A stretch of DNA of 7,368 nucleotides, taken from Fimbriiglobus sp043785105. GTDB lineage: Bacteria > Planctomycetota > Planctomycetia > Gemmatales > Gemmataceae. Shown here in pieces: positions 1 to 6,243 of the stretch. The position numbers were made by a program, and so were the translations under genes. Position 1 is the first letter of the stretch, and each line of letters starts with the position of its first letter. Location: NCBI GenBank assembly GCA_043785105.1, contig JAYVXO010000056.1:1-7368 (forward strand), written 5' to 3'. The notes below the pieces were generated by a model. That model worked only from the letters and a program-made list of their open reading frames with translations, was not told the origin of the DNA and ran no database searches.

Positions 1-30
1 ATTGGTGTGGTCAGAAGGAGTAATCTTTCT

Positions 31-60
31 GTAACATTCTGTTAACTTCCGTTACTGATT
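31..60. repeat. three 10-bp-spaced GTTAAC-like repeats upstream of PP2C gene
   Basis: Three consecutive 10-mers begin GTAAC (31), GTTAAC (41) and GTTAC (51). The copies are therefore exactly one helical turn apart, and the central one is a perfect palindrome. GTAAC at 31-35 and GTTAC at 51-55 are also mutual inverted repeats. This is seen directly. A role as an operator for the phosphatase gene about 95 bp downstream is inference. No convincing -35/-10 pair could be placed in the rest of the leader. Confidence 0.35.
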
Positions 61-149
61 CGCCAGGATTTTCTCCCGGCTGTTCCATTGGGTTTGCCGG
101 CTTATCCCACATTAGTCGTGGATACCGGATCGATTCAGAGAGAGTTCCC

Positions 150-908
150 ATGGCGCTCGCGCTTAACATCGGCAAGTGTAGTCTGCTCGGAAACTACCGC
201 GAGAACAACGAAGACTCCATTGAAGTGAAGCAATTCCCGGACCTCATCGTCAGCATTGTTGCCGACGGGATGGGCGGCCAAGCCGCCGGGGAAATTGCCA
301 GCAAACGGGCCATCGAAATTATCCCCCGCGAACTTCGCAAAAACCTGACCGCCCACCTCAACGTTGAGGGCGTGAAAGGCGCCATGAAGCGGGCCATCGT
401 TCAAGCCAATGAAGAAATCATGGCAATGGGTGCCCTCGATAAAGACATGAAGAACATGGGCACCACGGTCGTCACCGCGATCTGGCGCAAGGGCAGCGAG
501 TTGTACGTCACGGGTGTTGGTGACAGTCGGGCGTATCTGATTCGGGGTGACAAAATCACCCAACTCACGGTCGATCACTCCTTGGCCCAAGCTCTGGTGG
601 AAGCGAAAACAATTTCGGCAGCCGAAGCAAAAGAACACCGCTTCAAGAACGTGCTGTGGAAATACCTGGGCAGCAAAGAAGTCGGCGACGGCCCGGATGT
701 GATCGTCGTGCAAGTTCAAGCAGGCGACCGATTGTTGCTCTGCACCGACGGGCTAACCGGCGTGGTCCAAGACGAGAACCTCGCCGCGTTCGTCAACCAG
801 CAAACCGACATGCAAGCCTGTGCAGAAGGTCTTGGGCAACTCGCACTCGACTCCGGTAGCCGCGATAACGTGTCGTGTGTGTTGATCGAAGTGATCGACG
901 CACTCTAG
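150..908 (+). CDS. PP2C-family Ser/Thr protein phosphatase (Stp1-like)
   Basis: This is a metal-dependent serine/threonine phosphatase of 252 residues, the usual size of a bacterial stand-alone PP2C domain. Motifs appear in family order: RENNEDS (17-23), VADGMGG (37-43), MGTT (103-106), GVGDSRAYLIR (122-132), QLTVDHS (138-144), LLLCTDGLTG (195-204) and GSRDNVSC (236-243). Asp39, Asp199 and Asp239 match the conserved metal-binding aspartates. There is no signal peptide or membrane segment, so it is presumably cytoplasmic. It would reverse phosphorylation by Hanks-type kinases, but no kinase gene lies in the window, so the substrate is unknown. The ATG at 150 is preceded by a purine-rich GAGAGAG stretch as a weak ribosome binding site, and the protein begins just before the first PP2C strand, which supports this start. 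The stop codon interlocks with that of the convergent SDR gene, leaving no room for a terminator between them. Confidence 0.93.
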   Translation: MALALNIGKCSLLGNYRENNEDSIEVKQFPDLIVSIVADGMGGQAAGEIASKRAIEIIPRELRKNLTAHLNVEGVKGAMKRAIVQANEEIMAMGALDKDMKNMGTTVVTAIWRKGSELYVTGVGDSRAYLIRGDKITQLTVDHSLAQALVEAKTISAAEAKEHRFKNVLWKYLGSKEVGDGPDVIVVQVQAGDRLLLCTDGLTGVVQDENLAAFVNQQTDMQACAEGLGQLALDSGSRDNVSCVLIEVIDAL

Positions 909-1654
909 AAGTATTGGTGTACCGTCGGTTTGATAACCAGTTCTGGGACCGACACGTGAGCTGGCAAACTCGCCACAAACAACACACTTTCGGCGACATC
1001 TTCCGCCTTTAAGATCATCGCCCGTTGCTCAGCGGTCACCGGCTTGGGTCGGGCGGCTAAAATCGGCGTGTCAATTTCGCCGGGGTAGATATTGCTAACG
1101 CGGATGCCGCTATCTTTCTCTTCGTTGCCTAGCACCAACCCCAACGCCCCCATCCCGAACTTCGCCGCAACATACGCCGCCCCGCCCAGTGGATTGGCGC
1201 GCTTGCCGGCCACCGAAACCACGTTCACGATCACCCCATCTTTGTGTTCCAACATTTGTGGCAGAACCGCTTGGATACAGTAGAATACCCCATCCAAGTT
1301 CGCGCGAATCATCTTGTCCCACGACTCCGGCGTCAGTTCCCGGATCGTGCGATTCTTGATGTTCATCCCGGCATTATTCACCAAAATATCCACACGCCCG
1401 AACGCTTCTGTGGCCGCGATGATAAGTCGCTGACATTGGGTGGCGTCGGTCACGTCCGTGGGAACAGCAATTGCGGATGGGGTGCCGTTAGGAGACTTCC
1501 CAACCAGTTCTTCGAGTGCCGCAACCAGCTTCGCCGCGTCACGTCCGGCGATCACCACTTTCGCACCGTTCTGCAAAAACAGCTTGGCCACCGCCTTGCC
1601 TACGCCCGACCCGCCGCCGGTAATGACAGCGATTTTTCCGGTAAGCTTATTCAC
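905..1654 (-). CDS. SDR-family NAD(P)-dependent oxidoreductase
   Basis: This is a classical short-chain dehydrogenase/reductase of 249 residues (usual size about 250). Numbered from the GTG at 1654-1652, it has the cofactor loop TGGGSGVG (12-19), an Asp after the fourth strand (D67), NNAG (93-96), catalytic Asn119, Ser147 (NVVSVAG), the Tyr161-x3-Lys165 pair and YPGEIDTP (190-197). The full Asn-Ser-Tyr-Lys tetrad is present, so it should be an active oxidoreductase; the substrate cannot be deduced. The frame stays open to a TTG at 1693, but that adds 13 polar residues before the first beta strand. The GTG places MNKLTGKIAVITGG at the start as expected and has an AGGG about 10 nt upstream, so it is preferred. 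The gene diverges from prfB and converges with the phosphatase gene, with a 4-bp overlap. Confidence 0.9.
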   Translation of the reverse strand: MNKLTGKIAVITGGGSGVGKAVAKLFLQNGAKVVIAGRDAAKLVAALEELVGKSPNGTPSAIAVPTDVTDATQCQRLIIAATEAFGRVDILVNNAGMNIKNRTIRELTPESWDKMIRANLDGVFYCIQAVLPQMLEHKDGVIVNVVSVAGKRANPLGGAAYVAAKFGMGALGLVLGNEEKDSGIRVSNIYPGEIDTPILAARPKPVTAEQRAMILKAEDVAESVLFVASLPAHVSVPELVIKPTVHQYF

Positions 1655-1683
1655 GTGCTGTTGACCCTGATGTGACAAATCCG

Positions 1684-1712
1684 TTAAGAACAACCCGATC
1701 CGATAGTATTAT
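1684..1712 (+). promoter_or_regulatory. possible sigma70-type promoter for prfB
   Basis: TTAAGA (1684-1689) and TATTAT (1707-1712) are separated by 17 bp, matching the -35 and -10 consensus at 4/6 and 5/6 positions. The site lies in the divergent spacer, about 85 bp before the prfB start. The reverse strand of the same AT-rich patch reads CATAAT, so it could also serve the SDR gene. This is pattern matching only, and promoter rules in planctomycetes are less well defined. Confidence 0.3.
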
Positions 1713-1797
1713 GTTACTGTCCGGACAATGCGACGGCACCCACGAGGTTGCTGTCACGAGTCATGCGAAACTTCCACCGATTTTGAGGCTCCTGGTT

Positions 1798-2926
1798 ATG
1801 AACGTTGAACTCACCCGTCGTACCGAAGATGTCACTGCCAGAATGGCCCAACTCCGGGGGTCACTTTGACATCGCTAGCAAGCTAGCGGTGCGGGACCAA
1901 CTGGAAGCGAAACAGGCCGACGCGGGTTTCTGGGACAGCCCGGATTCTGCGAAGAGTGTGATTCAACAAATCAAAGTGCTGAACGCGATTTTGAAGCCCT
2001 ACGAGGGTCTGATGAAGTCATGCGAAGACATCGCGGCGATGTGCGAACTGGCGGAAGAAGACGCTTCGTTCGAGGTGGAAATTGAACCGGCACTCGCGCT
2101 GGCGGAGACGCAACTTGATGCGTTTGAACTCAAAGCGATGATGAGCGGCAAGCAAGACGGCTGTAACGCGATGGTTCGGTTGCAGGCCGGACAGGGCGGT
2201 ACGGACGCCTGCGATTGGGCGGATCGGTTACGCCGCATGTACATCATGTGGGCGAAACGGTACGGGTTCGCGGTCGAGGAAATCGACGAAGTCGCCAACA
2301 TCGAAGCCGGCGTGCAAAGCTGTGAGTTCCGCATCGTCGGCGAGTACGCTTACGGCTACATGCAGGCGGAAATTGGCGTCCATCGGTTCGTGCGGATCAG
2401 CCCGTTCGGTGATGGCGGCACCCGGCAAACGTCCTTCGTGGCCGTGGACGTGACCCCGGAACTCGATGACACCATCACCATCGAAGTGAACGAAAAAGAA
2501 CTGGAAATGCAGACGTTTTGTAGCGGCGGGCCGGGCGGTCAGCACCAGAATAAGACGCAATCCGGCGTGCGGCTCATTCACAAATCCGGCGTCCGGGCCG
2601 AAAGCCGGACCGAGCGCAGCCAGCCGAAAAACTACTCGAACGCTCTGGCACTGTTGAAGGCCCGCCTGTACCAAATCGAGGAGCAGAAGCGCCTCGGCGA
2701 CATCGCCAACCGCTACGACTCCAAGGGCGAAATCGCGTTCGGGTCGCAGATCCGCAGTTACATCATGCAGCCCTACACGCTGGTGCGCGACGAACGCGAC
2801 GGCGTCGAAATGAAGTCGCCTGCGGTGAACTCCGTGCTTGATGGCAACGAGGAACTCGACGAGTTCATGTACGCCTACCTCCGCCACAAAGCGCTCCGCG
2901 CGAACCGACAGAAGGCGAAAGCGTAA
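1798..2926 (+). CDS. prfB: peptide chain release factor 2 (programmed +1 frameshift)
   Basis: RF2 recognises UGA and UAA in the ribosomal A site and triggers peptide release. Translation starts at ATG 1798, with GAGG at 1785-1788 (9-nt spacing). It reads 23 codons to CTT (1864-1866), meets in-frame TGA (1867-1869), and resumes in the +1 frame at GAC 1868. The joined product is 375 residues, close to the 365 of E. coli RF2. The short first frame (start MNVELTRRTEDVTARM, end LRGSL) aligns with the E. coli RF2 N-terminus, and the second frame continues the same domain (DIASKLAVRDQL). In the joined protein the codon-recognition tripeptide SPF is at 201-203, and the catalytic GGQ is at 246-248 within SGGPGGQHQNKTQSGVR. 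SPF rather than PxT marks RF2, not RF1. An ATG-type call at 1805 lies in the wrong frame for the N-terminus and would replace the first 21 residues with an artefact. An inverted repeat and tsaE follow on the same strand. Confidence 0.95.
1856..1870 (+). promoter_or_regulatory. prfB: prfB +1 programmed frameshift site
   Basis: The sequence GGGGG TCA CTT TGA C has the same architecture as the E. coli prfB site (AGGGGG TAT CTT TGA C). An internal Shine-Dalgarno-like G run sits 3 nt before the slippery CTT, followed by a UGA stop in poor context (C next). When RF2 is scarce, the ribosome pauses at UGA and peptidyl-tRNA slips from CUU to UUU, producing more RF2. The elements are seen directly; the autoregulatory mechanism is established for the prfB family. 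Confidence 0.95.
1873..1888 (+). repeat. small perfect inverted repeat just after the prfB shift site
   Basis: CGCTAGC (1873-1879) is followed by AA and GCTAGCG (1882-1888), a perfect 7-bp inverted repeat. A folded RNA would need a loop of about 4 nt, leaving 6 pairs. It begins 6 nt after the slippery CTT codon, a spacing seen for stimulatory structures at other recoding sites. A role here is inference, since prfB shifting is not generally thought to need a 3' structure. Confidence 0.4.
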
Positions 2927-2945
2927 GCGTAAGAGTAAGAGATTT

Positions 2946-3031
2946 ACCACAGAGGGCACGGAGAGCCACAGAGGAGAACTAAAAAGAACTTGTTTTGGCT
3001 TTCCTCTGTGGCTCTCCGTGCCCTCTGTGGT
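2946..3031. repeat. CACAGAG-type intergenic inverted repeat (large hairpin)
   Basis: Two perfectly complementary 30-bp arms (2946-2975 and 3002-3031) flank a spacer of 26 nt. Pairing extends a few more base pairs at both ends if G-U pairs are allowed. Each arm carries CCACAGAGG twice, 19 nt apart, with a degenerate middle unit (GCACGGAGA), so the arm is itself a short tandem array. Repeats of this CCACAGAG kind are, from memory, scattered through intergenic regions of many environmental bacteria including planctomycetes; their function is not established. Here it fills the prfB-tsaE gap. It lacks a following T tract, so it is not a canonical terminator. Its right arm ends 14 nt before the tsaE ATG. 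Confidence 0.9.
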
Positions 3032-3045
3032 GAATACGATTTGCG

Positions 3046-3516
3046 ATGACCATATCCCTTACCATCACCGTCCCGGATTTGGCCGCGACCGAAACGTTCG
3101 GGCGGCGACTCGGTGCGTTGTTGTTTCCGGGGGCGGTCGTGGCCCTAATCGGTCAACTCGGTGCGGGGAAAACCCACTTGACGCGGGCCGTTACCGAAGG
3201 GTTGGGCGTGAAGAATCCGGCTGCCGTCAACAGCCCCACGTTCGTGCTGATCCAGGAATACCCCGGTTGCATTCCGGTGTACCACTTCGACACGTATCGC
3301 TTGGCGTCATCGCGCGAATTTACCGAGTTGGGCGTCGAAGAATACTTCGCCAGCGATGGCGTTTGCCTCATCGAATGGGCCGACAAAGTCACTGAGACTT
3401 TGCCCCCCGAGCGGCTCACGATCACGCTCCATGTCACCGGCCCAACTTCGCGCATCATCGAATTGCAAGCCATCGGTGAACGGTACGAATCGGTGGTGAA
3501 AACGCTGCAGAATTAG
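3046..3516 (+). CDS. tsaE: TsaE, ATPase of tRNA threonylcarbamoyladenosine (t6A37) synthesis
   Basis: TsaE (YjeE family) is the P-loop ATPase that works with TsaB and TsaD to transfer threonylcarbamoyl to A37 of ANN-decoding tRNAs. The protein is 156 residues, the normal family size. It shows Walker A GQLGAGKT (36-43), the switch segment VNSPTF (61-66), the family signature YHFDTYRL (79-86), GVEEYF (96-101) and LIEWADKV (108-115) followed by LP (119-120). No other tsa gene is in the window. The ATG at 3046 fits the family N-terminus. No strong Shine-Dalgarno precedes it; the nearest candidate, GGTGA at 3029-3033, lies in the base of the upstream hairpin and about 12 nt from the start. A relic mobile element begins 5 bp after the stop. 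Confidence 0.94.
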   Translation: MTISLTITVPDLAATETFGRRLGALLFPGAVVALIGQLGAGKTHLTRAVTEGLGVKNPAAVNSPTFVLIQEYPGCIPVYHFDTYRLASSREFTELGVEEYFASDGVCLIEWADKVTETLPPERLTITLHVTGPTSRIIELQAIGERYESVVKTLQN

Positions 3517-3521
3517 CAGCG

Positions 3522-3570
3522 ATCATCCGAGCCGCGACCGTGAGGGCTGACAGTTCCTGGCATCTATTTC
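3522..3570 (+). repeat. left terminal inverted repeat of relic element
   Basis: This 49-bp arm begins ATCATCCGAGCC and contains CAGTTCCTGGCATCT. It differs from the reverse complement of 3907-3955 at positions 3534, 3537, 3542, 3550 and 3566 only. It starts 5 bp after the tsaE stop codon. Confidence 0.85.
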
Positions 3571-3616
3571 GGAATGGTGCGCTACTGTTGCTCATCGTCA
3601 GATTGAGGGATGAGTC

Positions 3617-3916
3617 ATGGCTGTTGCGTTGCAATTGGATCGGGTGGCGGACGAGTAGTTTCCCGACCTCAAACTGGGGGATGTCCGACGCGACCGGCGG
3701 TTCCGCCGGGTGGTCGATACCATCGCACAATCCGGGCGCGTCGTTGCCGTGCCTGTTCCCCAATCCCAGTGACTCCCACGCCTGCCGGGATCTCTATCGA
3801 CATCCCCGAATGCACCCACGCCGCGATTCTCGCCGCGCATCAACCCGCTGACCCACCCGCCCGGCTGGTCCCAACGCCAAAAACTCATCCAATACCACCA
3901 ATCCCTGAAAAAGATG
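3617..3916 (+). pseudogene. degraded Tn5/IS4-like transposase
   Basis: The gene starts at ATG 3617, with GAGGG at 3605-3609 as ribosome binding site, and reads MAVALQLDRVADE, then an amber stop at 3656-3658. It resumes in the same frame with FPDLKLGDVRRDRRFRRVVD, a pattern like the N-terminal DNA-binding domain of Tn5 transposase (LGDPRRTARLVNVAAQLA). Near 3730 the likely frame shifts to PGASLPCLFPNPSDSHAC, and near 3798 it shifts again to IPECTHAAILAAHQ (ending about 3843). Both blocks suit the same domain. A third frame from about 3842 gives NPLTHPPGWSQRQKLIQYH, which may be the transposase C-terminus joined on by deletion of the catalytic core; this last part is tentative. One stop and at least two frameshifts make it non-functional. 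Confidence 0.72.
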
Positions 3917-3955
3917 CCAGGAACTGGCAGCCCTAACGGCCGTGGCTCGGATGAT
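3907..3955 (-). repeat. right terminal inverted repeat of relic element
   Basis: This is the reverse-complement partner of 3522-3570, with 44 of 49 matching positions. Beyond it, 3956-4104 contains no gene or repeat that I can recognise, only the leader of the downstream hydrolase gene. Confidence 0.85.
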
Positions 3956-4116
3956 TTCCGGTTGTCGGTGCCCACGTCGTAATGCATCATCGACCGCGAC
4001 CTACGTGTCCAACCAGCAAAATTTGCCAGCCCCGTGTTACCAGTGGCCGTTGCATTTGGGCTAGTTTTGGGTTCTGATGTGGCACTCTCCACACTCCGAA
4101 ATCATTGAGGAATCCC

Positions 4117-6000
4117 ATGCGACAGTTCTGGATTGTGATTGCGTTGTTGGTCATTAACCCGGTGGTTGGGGTTGCTCAAACGCCACCGGACCCGGAGTTG
4201 GCGGCGGCGATTAAGGCGGGGTACACCAAGTACGAATACCGCATTCCGATGCGGGACGGCAAGCGACTGTTCACGGCGGTTTACGTCCCCAAGGACGACA
4301 GCAAGCAATTCCCAATGCTACTGATCCGGACCCCGTACAGTGTTGCGCCGTATGGCGTGGACAAGTACCCGGATCGCCTGCGACCGGGGCCGCTGTTCTC
4401 GGAAGCGGGTTACATTTTTGTCAACCAAGATGTTCGCGGACGGTGGATGTCGGAGGGGGAGTTCGTGAACATGCGGCCCCACAATCCCAAGAAGGGGCCG
4501 AAGGATTTCGATGAGAGTTCGGACACGTTCGACACGATTGATTGGCTGCTGAAGAACGTCAAGAACCACAACGGGCGGGTGGGGCAAACGGGGATTTCGT
4601 ATCCGGGGTTTTACACCGTGGCCGGCATGATCGACGCGCACCCGGCACTTGTGGCCGTCTCCCCACAAGCCCCCGTGACCGATTGGTTCGTCGGGGATGA
4701 CTTCCACCACAACGGGGCGTTATTTTTGCCACACTGCTTCAACTTCATGGCCAACTTCGGCAAGCCGCGACCGTACCCGACCACCAAGTTCCCGTTCCTC
4801 AAGTTTGACCACAACACGCCGGACGCCTACAAGTTTTTCCTCGAACTCGGACCACTGGCGAACGCGGATACCAAGCACTTCAAGGGCGAAATCGCGTTCT
4901 GGAAGGATGCGATGAAGCACGGGACTTACGACGACTTTTGGCAGTCGCGTAACATCCGCCAACACATCAAGGAGATTAAGCCCGCCGTGATGACCGTCGG
5001 CGGTTGGTTCGATGCGGAGAACCTGTTCGGGGCGCTGGAAACCCACAAGCGTGTCGATGCAACGGGTTGGCCGAAAGCCGGGCACACCCTTGTGATGGGG
5101 CCGTGGGTTCATGGCGGCTGGTCGCGTGGCGAAGGCGACAAACTTGGCGATGTTTCGTTCAACGCCAAGACTGCGGAGTTCTACCGCGAACAAATCGAGT
5201 TGCCGTTTTTTGAACACCACCTGAAAGACCCCGACGGCGAGTTCAAACACCCCCGCGCCTGGGTGTTCGAGACCGGCACGAACGTCTGGCGGAAGTTCGA
5301 TGCGTGGCCGCCGAAGGAGTCGAAGCCGACCGATTTCCACTTCCACGCCGACGGCCAACTCTTCACCCACGCGCCGCCGAAGGGCGAGAAGCAATGGGAT
5401 GAATTTGTCTCCGATCCGAAGAAGCCGGTGCCGTACATCAACAAGACCGACATCGGCATGATGAAAGAGTACATGACGGCGGACCAACGCTTCGCATCCG
5501 CGCGGCCCGATGTGCTGGTTTACCAAACCGAAGTGCTGGAAGACGACACCACAATCGCCGGACCAGTTGAAGTCGAGTTACACGTTGCCACGACCGGCAC
5601 GGATGCGGATTGGGTGGTGAAGGTGATCGACGTTTACCCAGATGACTACACCGATCCGGAGCCAAACCCCACGGGCGTCAAGATGGGCGGCTACCAGCAA
5701 CTGATTCGCGGCGACGTGTTTCGCGGTAAGTTCCGCAACAGCTTCGAGAAACCGGAGCCGTTCAAACCGGGGGAAATCACGAAAGTGAAGTTCACGCTAC
5801 CGGACATCTTCCACACCGTGCGCCCCGGCCACCGCCTGATGATCCAGGTGCAAAGCACGTGGTTCCCGCTTGTCGATCGCAACCCGCAAACCTTCTGCGA
5901 CATCTACACCGCAAAAGCCGACGATTTCACCAAGCAAACCCACGCCGTCCACCGTAGCGCAACGTACCCGAGCAAGGTGACCGTGCGCCTGATGCCGTGA
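4117..6000 (+). CDS. secreted CocE/NonD (X-Pro peptidase S15) family hydrolase, alpha-amino acid ester hydrolase-like
   Basis: This is a 627-residue alpha/beta hydrolase with a C-terminal jelly-roll (PepX_C) domain from about residue 395. ATG 4117 is chosen over the in-frame TTG at 4105 because GAGGA (4107-4111) lies 5 nt before it and the protein then opens with a clean signal peptide (MRQFWIVIALLVINPVVGVA, likely cut before Gln21). It is therefore probably exported. The catalytic triad is visible: Ser161 in QTGISYPG, Asp299 in GGWFDAEN and His332 in GPWVHGGW. Tyr74 in RTPYS is the expected oxyanion tyrosine. The Ser-to-Asp195 interval, Glu301 and the Asp-to-His interval fit alpha-amino acid ester hydrolases, which bind the substrate amino group with a carboxylate cluster. 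The third cluster Asp is Asn302 here. The reaction is likely ester or amide hydrolysis; the true substrate is unknown. No partner gene adjoins it, and it ends against a convergent gene with a hairpin between. Confidence 0.88.
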   Translation: MRQFWIVIALLVINPVVGVAQTPPDPELAAAIKAGYTKYEYRIPMRDGKRLFTAVYVPKDDSKQFPMLLIRTPYSVAPYGVDKYPDRLRPGPLFSEAGYIFVNQDVRGRWMSEGEFVNMRPHNPKKGPKDFDESSDTFDTIDWLLKNVKNHNGRVGQTGISYPGFYTVAGMIDAHPALVAVSPQAPVTDWFVGDDFHHNGALFLPHCFNFMANFGKPRPYPTTKFPFLKFDHNTPDAYKFFLELGPLANADTKHFKGEIAFWKDAMKHGTYDDFWQSRNIRQHIKEIKPAVMTVGGWFDAENLFGALETHKRVDATGWPKAGHTLVMGPWVHGGWSRGEGDKLGDVSFNAKTAEFYREQIELPFFEHHLKDPDGEFKHPRAWVFETGTNVWRKFDAWPPKESKPTDFHFHADGQLFTHAPPKGEKQWDEFVSDPKKPVPYINKTDIGMMKEYMTADQRFASARPDVLVYQTEVLEDDTTIAGPVEVELHVATTGTDADWVVKVIDVYPDDYTDPEPNPTGVKMGGYQQLIRGDVFRGKFRNSFEKPEPFKPGEITKVKFTLPDIFHTVRPGHRLMIQVQSTWFPLVDRNPQTFCDIYTAKADDFTKQTHAVHRSATYPSKVTVRLMP

Positions 6001-6030
6001 CGATGGGTATACGGTAAAAGACATTGCGAT

Positions 6031-6062
6031 GCCTCACCGTTAAAGACCGCTCACGGTGAGGC
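6031..6062. terminator. hairpin at convergent gene junction, possible bidirectional terminator
   Basis: GCCTCACCGT (6031-6040) and ACGGTGAGGC (6053-6062) form a perfect 10-bp stem with a 12-nt loop, 30 bp after the hydrolase stop. The minus-strand gene ends inside its loop and right arm (stop at 6053-6051). Neither side has a good T run, so intrinsic termination would be weak; the position between convergent genes still favours a terminator role. Confidence 0.5.
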
Positions 6063-6242
6063 TTCCGAATCGTCGCCATAAATCAGTAACCAGAGAATTG
6101 CAACCGGCCAGCAGAATATAATAATTACCAGCAACCAAGCAGCTAGAAGCGTTATCGCTACAGCGAAAGCAAGGCAGGACAGAACACGCACCCACCAGCG
6201 TTGTTCGACCTCTTCTAGCAATTCCAGTGTTTGTAGTGACAA
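6051..6242 (-). CDS. 63-residue hydrophobic membrane peptide, unknown function
   Basis: A short N-terminal amphipathic stretch (MSLQTLELLEEVEQRWWVRV) is followed by about 35 nearly uninterrupted hydrophobic residues (about 21-56). These could form one long or two short membrane helices with a Pro in the middle (ITLLAAWLLVIIIFCWPVAI). The tail GDDSEASP is acidic. The start is a TTG that lies 1 nt after the upstream gene's TGA, with GGGGAG 9 nt before it, so translation is probably coupled to the upstream gene. The nearby ATG at 6247 gives only ten codons. I recognise no family. The composition is AT-rich compared with the left part of the window. Confidence 0.6.
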   Translation of the reverse strand: MSLQTLELLEEVEQRWWVRVLSCLAFAVAITLLAAWLLVIIIFCWPVAILWLLIYGDDSEASP

Positions 6243-6243
6243 C

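Larger units (their letters stand above)
3522..3955. mobile_element. 434-bp relic insertion element with 49-bp terminal inverted repeats
   Basis: The ends 3522-3570 and 3907-3955 are inverted copies matching at 44 of 49 positions. Similarity stops abruptly outside 3522 and 3955, which defines the element. The interior holds remains of a Tn5/IS4-like transposase gene beginning 95 bp from the left end. An intact element of that kind would be well over 1 kb, so this copy appears internally deleted and resembles a MITE. No target-site duplication is visible in the flanks, which suggests an old insertion or loss of the flank. It sits directly behind tsaE without touching its coding sequence. Confidence 0.75.

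Noticed and set aside
135..719. Minus-strand open frame of 194 codons over the phosphatase gene
   Set aside because: It is antisense to all the PP2C motifs. It has no ribosome binding site and no family features.
1805..1870. An alternative N-terminus of RF2 starting at 1805 (MNSPVVPKMSLPEW)
   Set aside because: It is out of frame with the true RF2 N-terminus. The 1798 frame gives the RF2-like sequence up to the frameshift site, and this stretch has no resemblance to RF2.
2228..2959. Minus-strand open frame of 243 codons across prfB
   Set aside because: It is an antisense shadow of the conserved RF2 sequence, with low-complexity Val/Arg/Ala/His content and no recognisable motif.
2946..3031. 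CRISPR-like array or intrinsic terminator at the CACAGAG repeat
   Set aside because: There are only two inverted copies and no regularly spaced unique spacers, so it is not CRISPR. No T tract follows the hairpin, so a standard terminator is not supported.
3511..3966. Target-site duplication flanking the relic element
   Set aside because: The bases outside 3522 (TTAGCAGCG) and 3955 (TTCCGGTTG) show no matching direct repeat, so none is claimed.
4050..4078. Possible promoter TTGCAT-17-TCTGAT before the hydrolase gene
   Set aside because: The -10 matches only 4/6, and similar hits are expected by chance in 160 bp.
3598..4092. Minus-strand open frame of 164 codons across the tsaE-hydrolase gap
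   Set aside because: It crosses the right boundary of the relic element and runs opposite to the recognisable transposase fragments. Its Trp/Arg-rich composition is what a shadow frame would give.
4720..5526. Long minus-strand open frame of 268 codons inside the hydrolase gene
   Set aside because: It is a shadow of the GC-rich hydrolase codons. It is rich in Arg, Val and His without domain motifs, and the plus-strand gene has a full catalytic triad and signal peptide.
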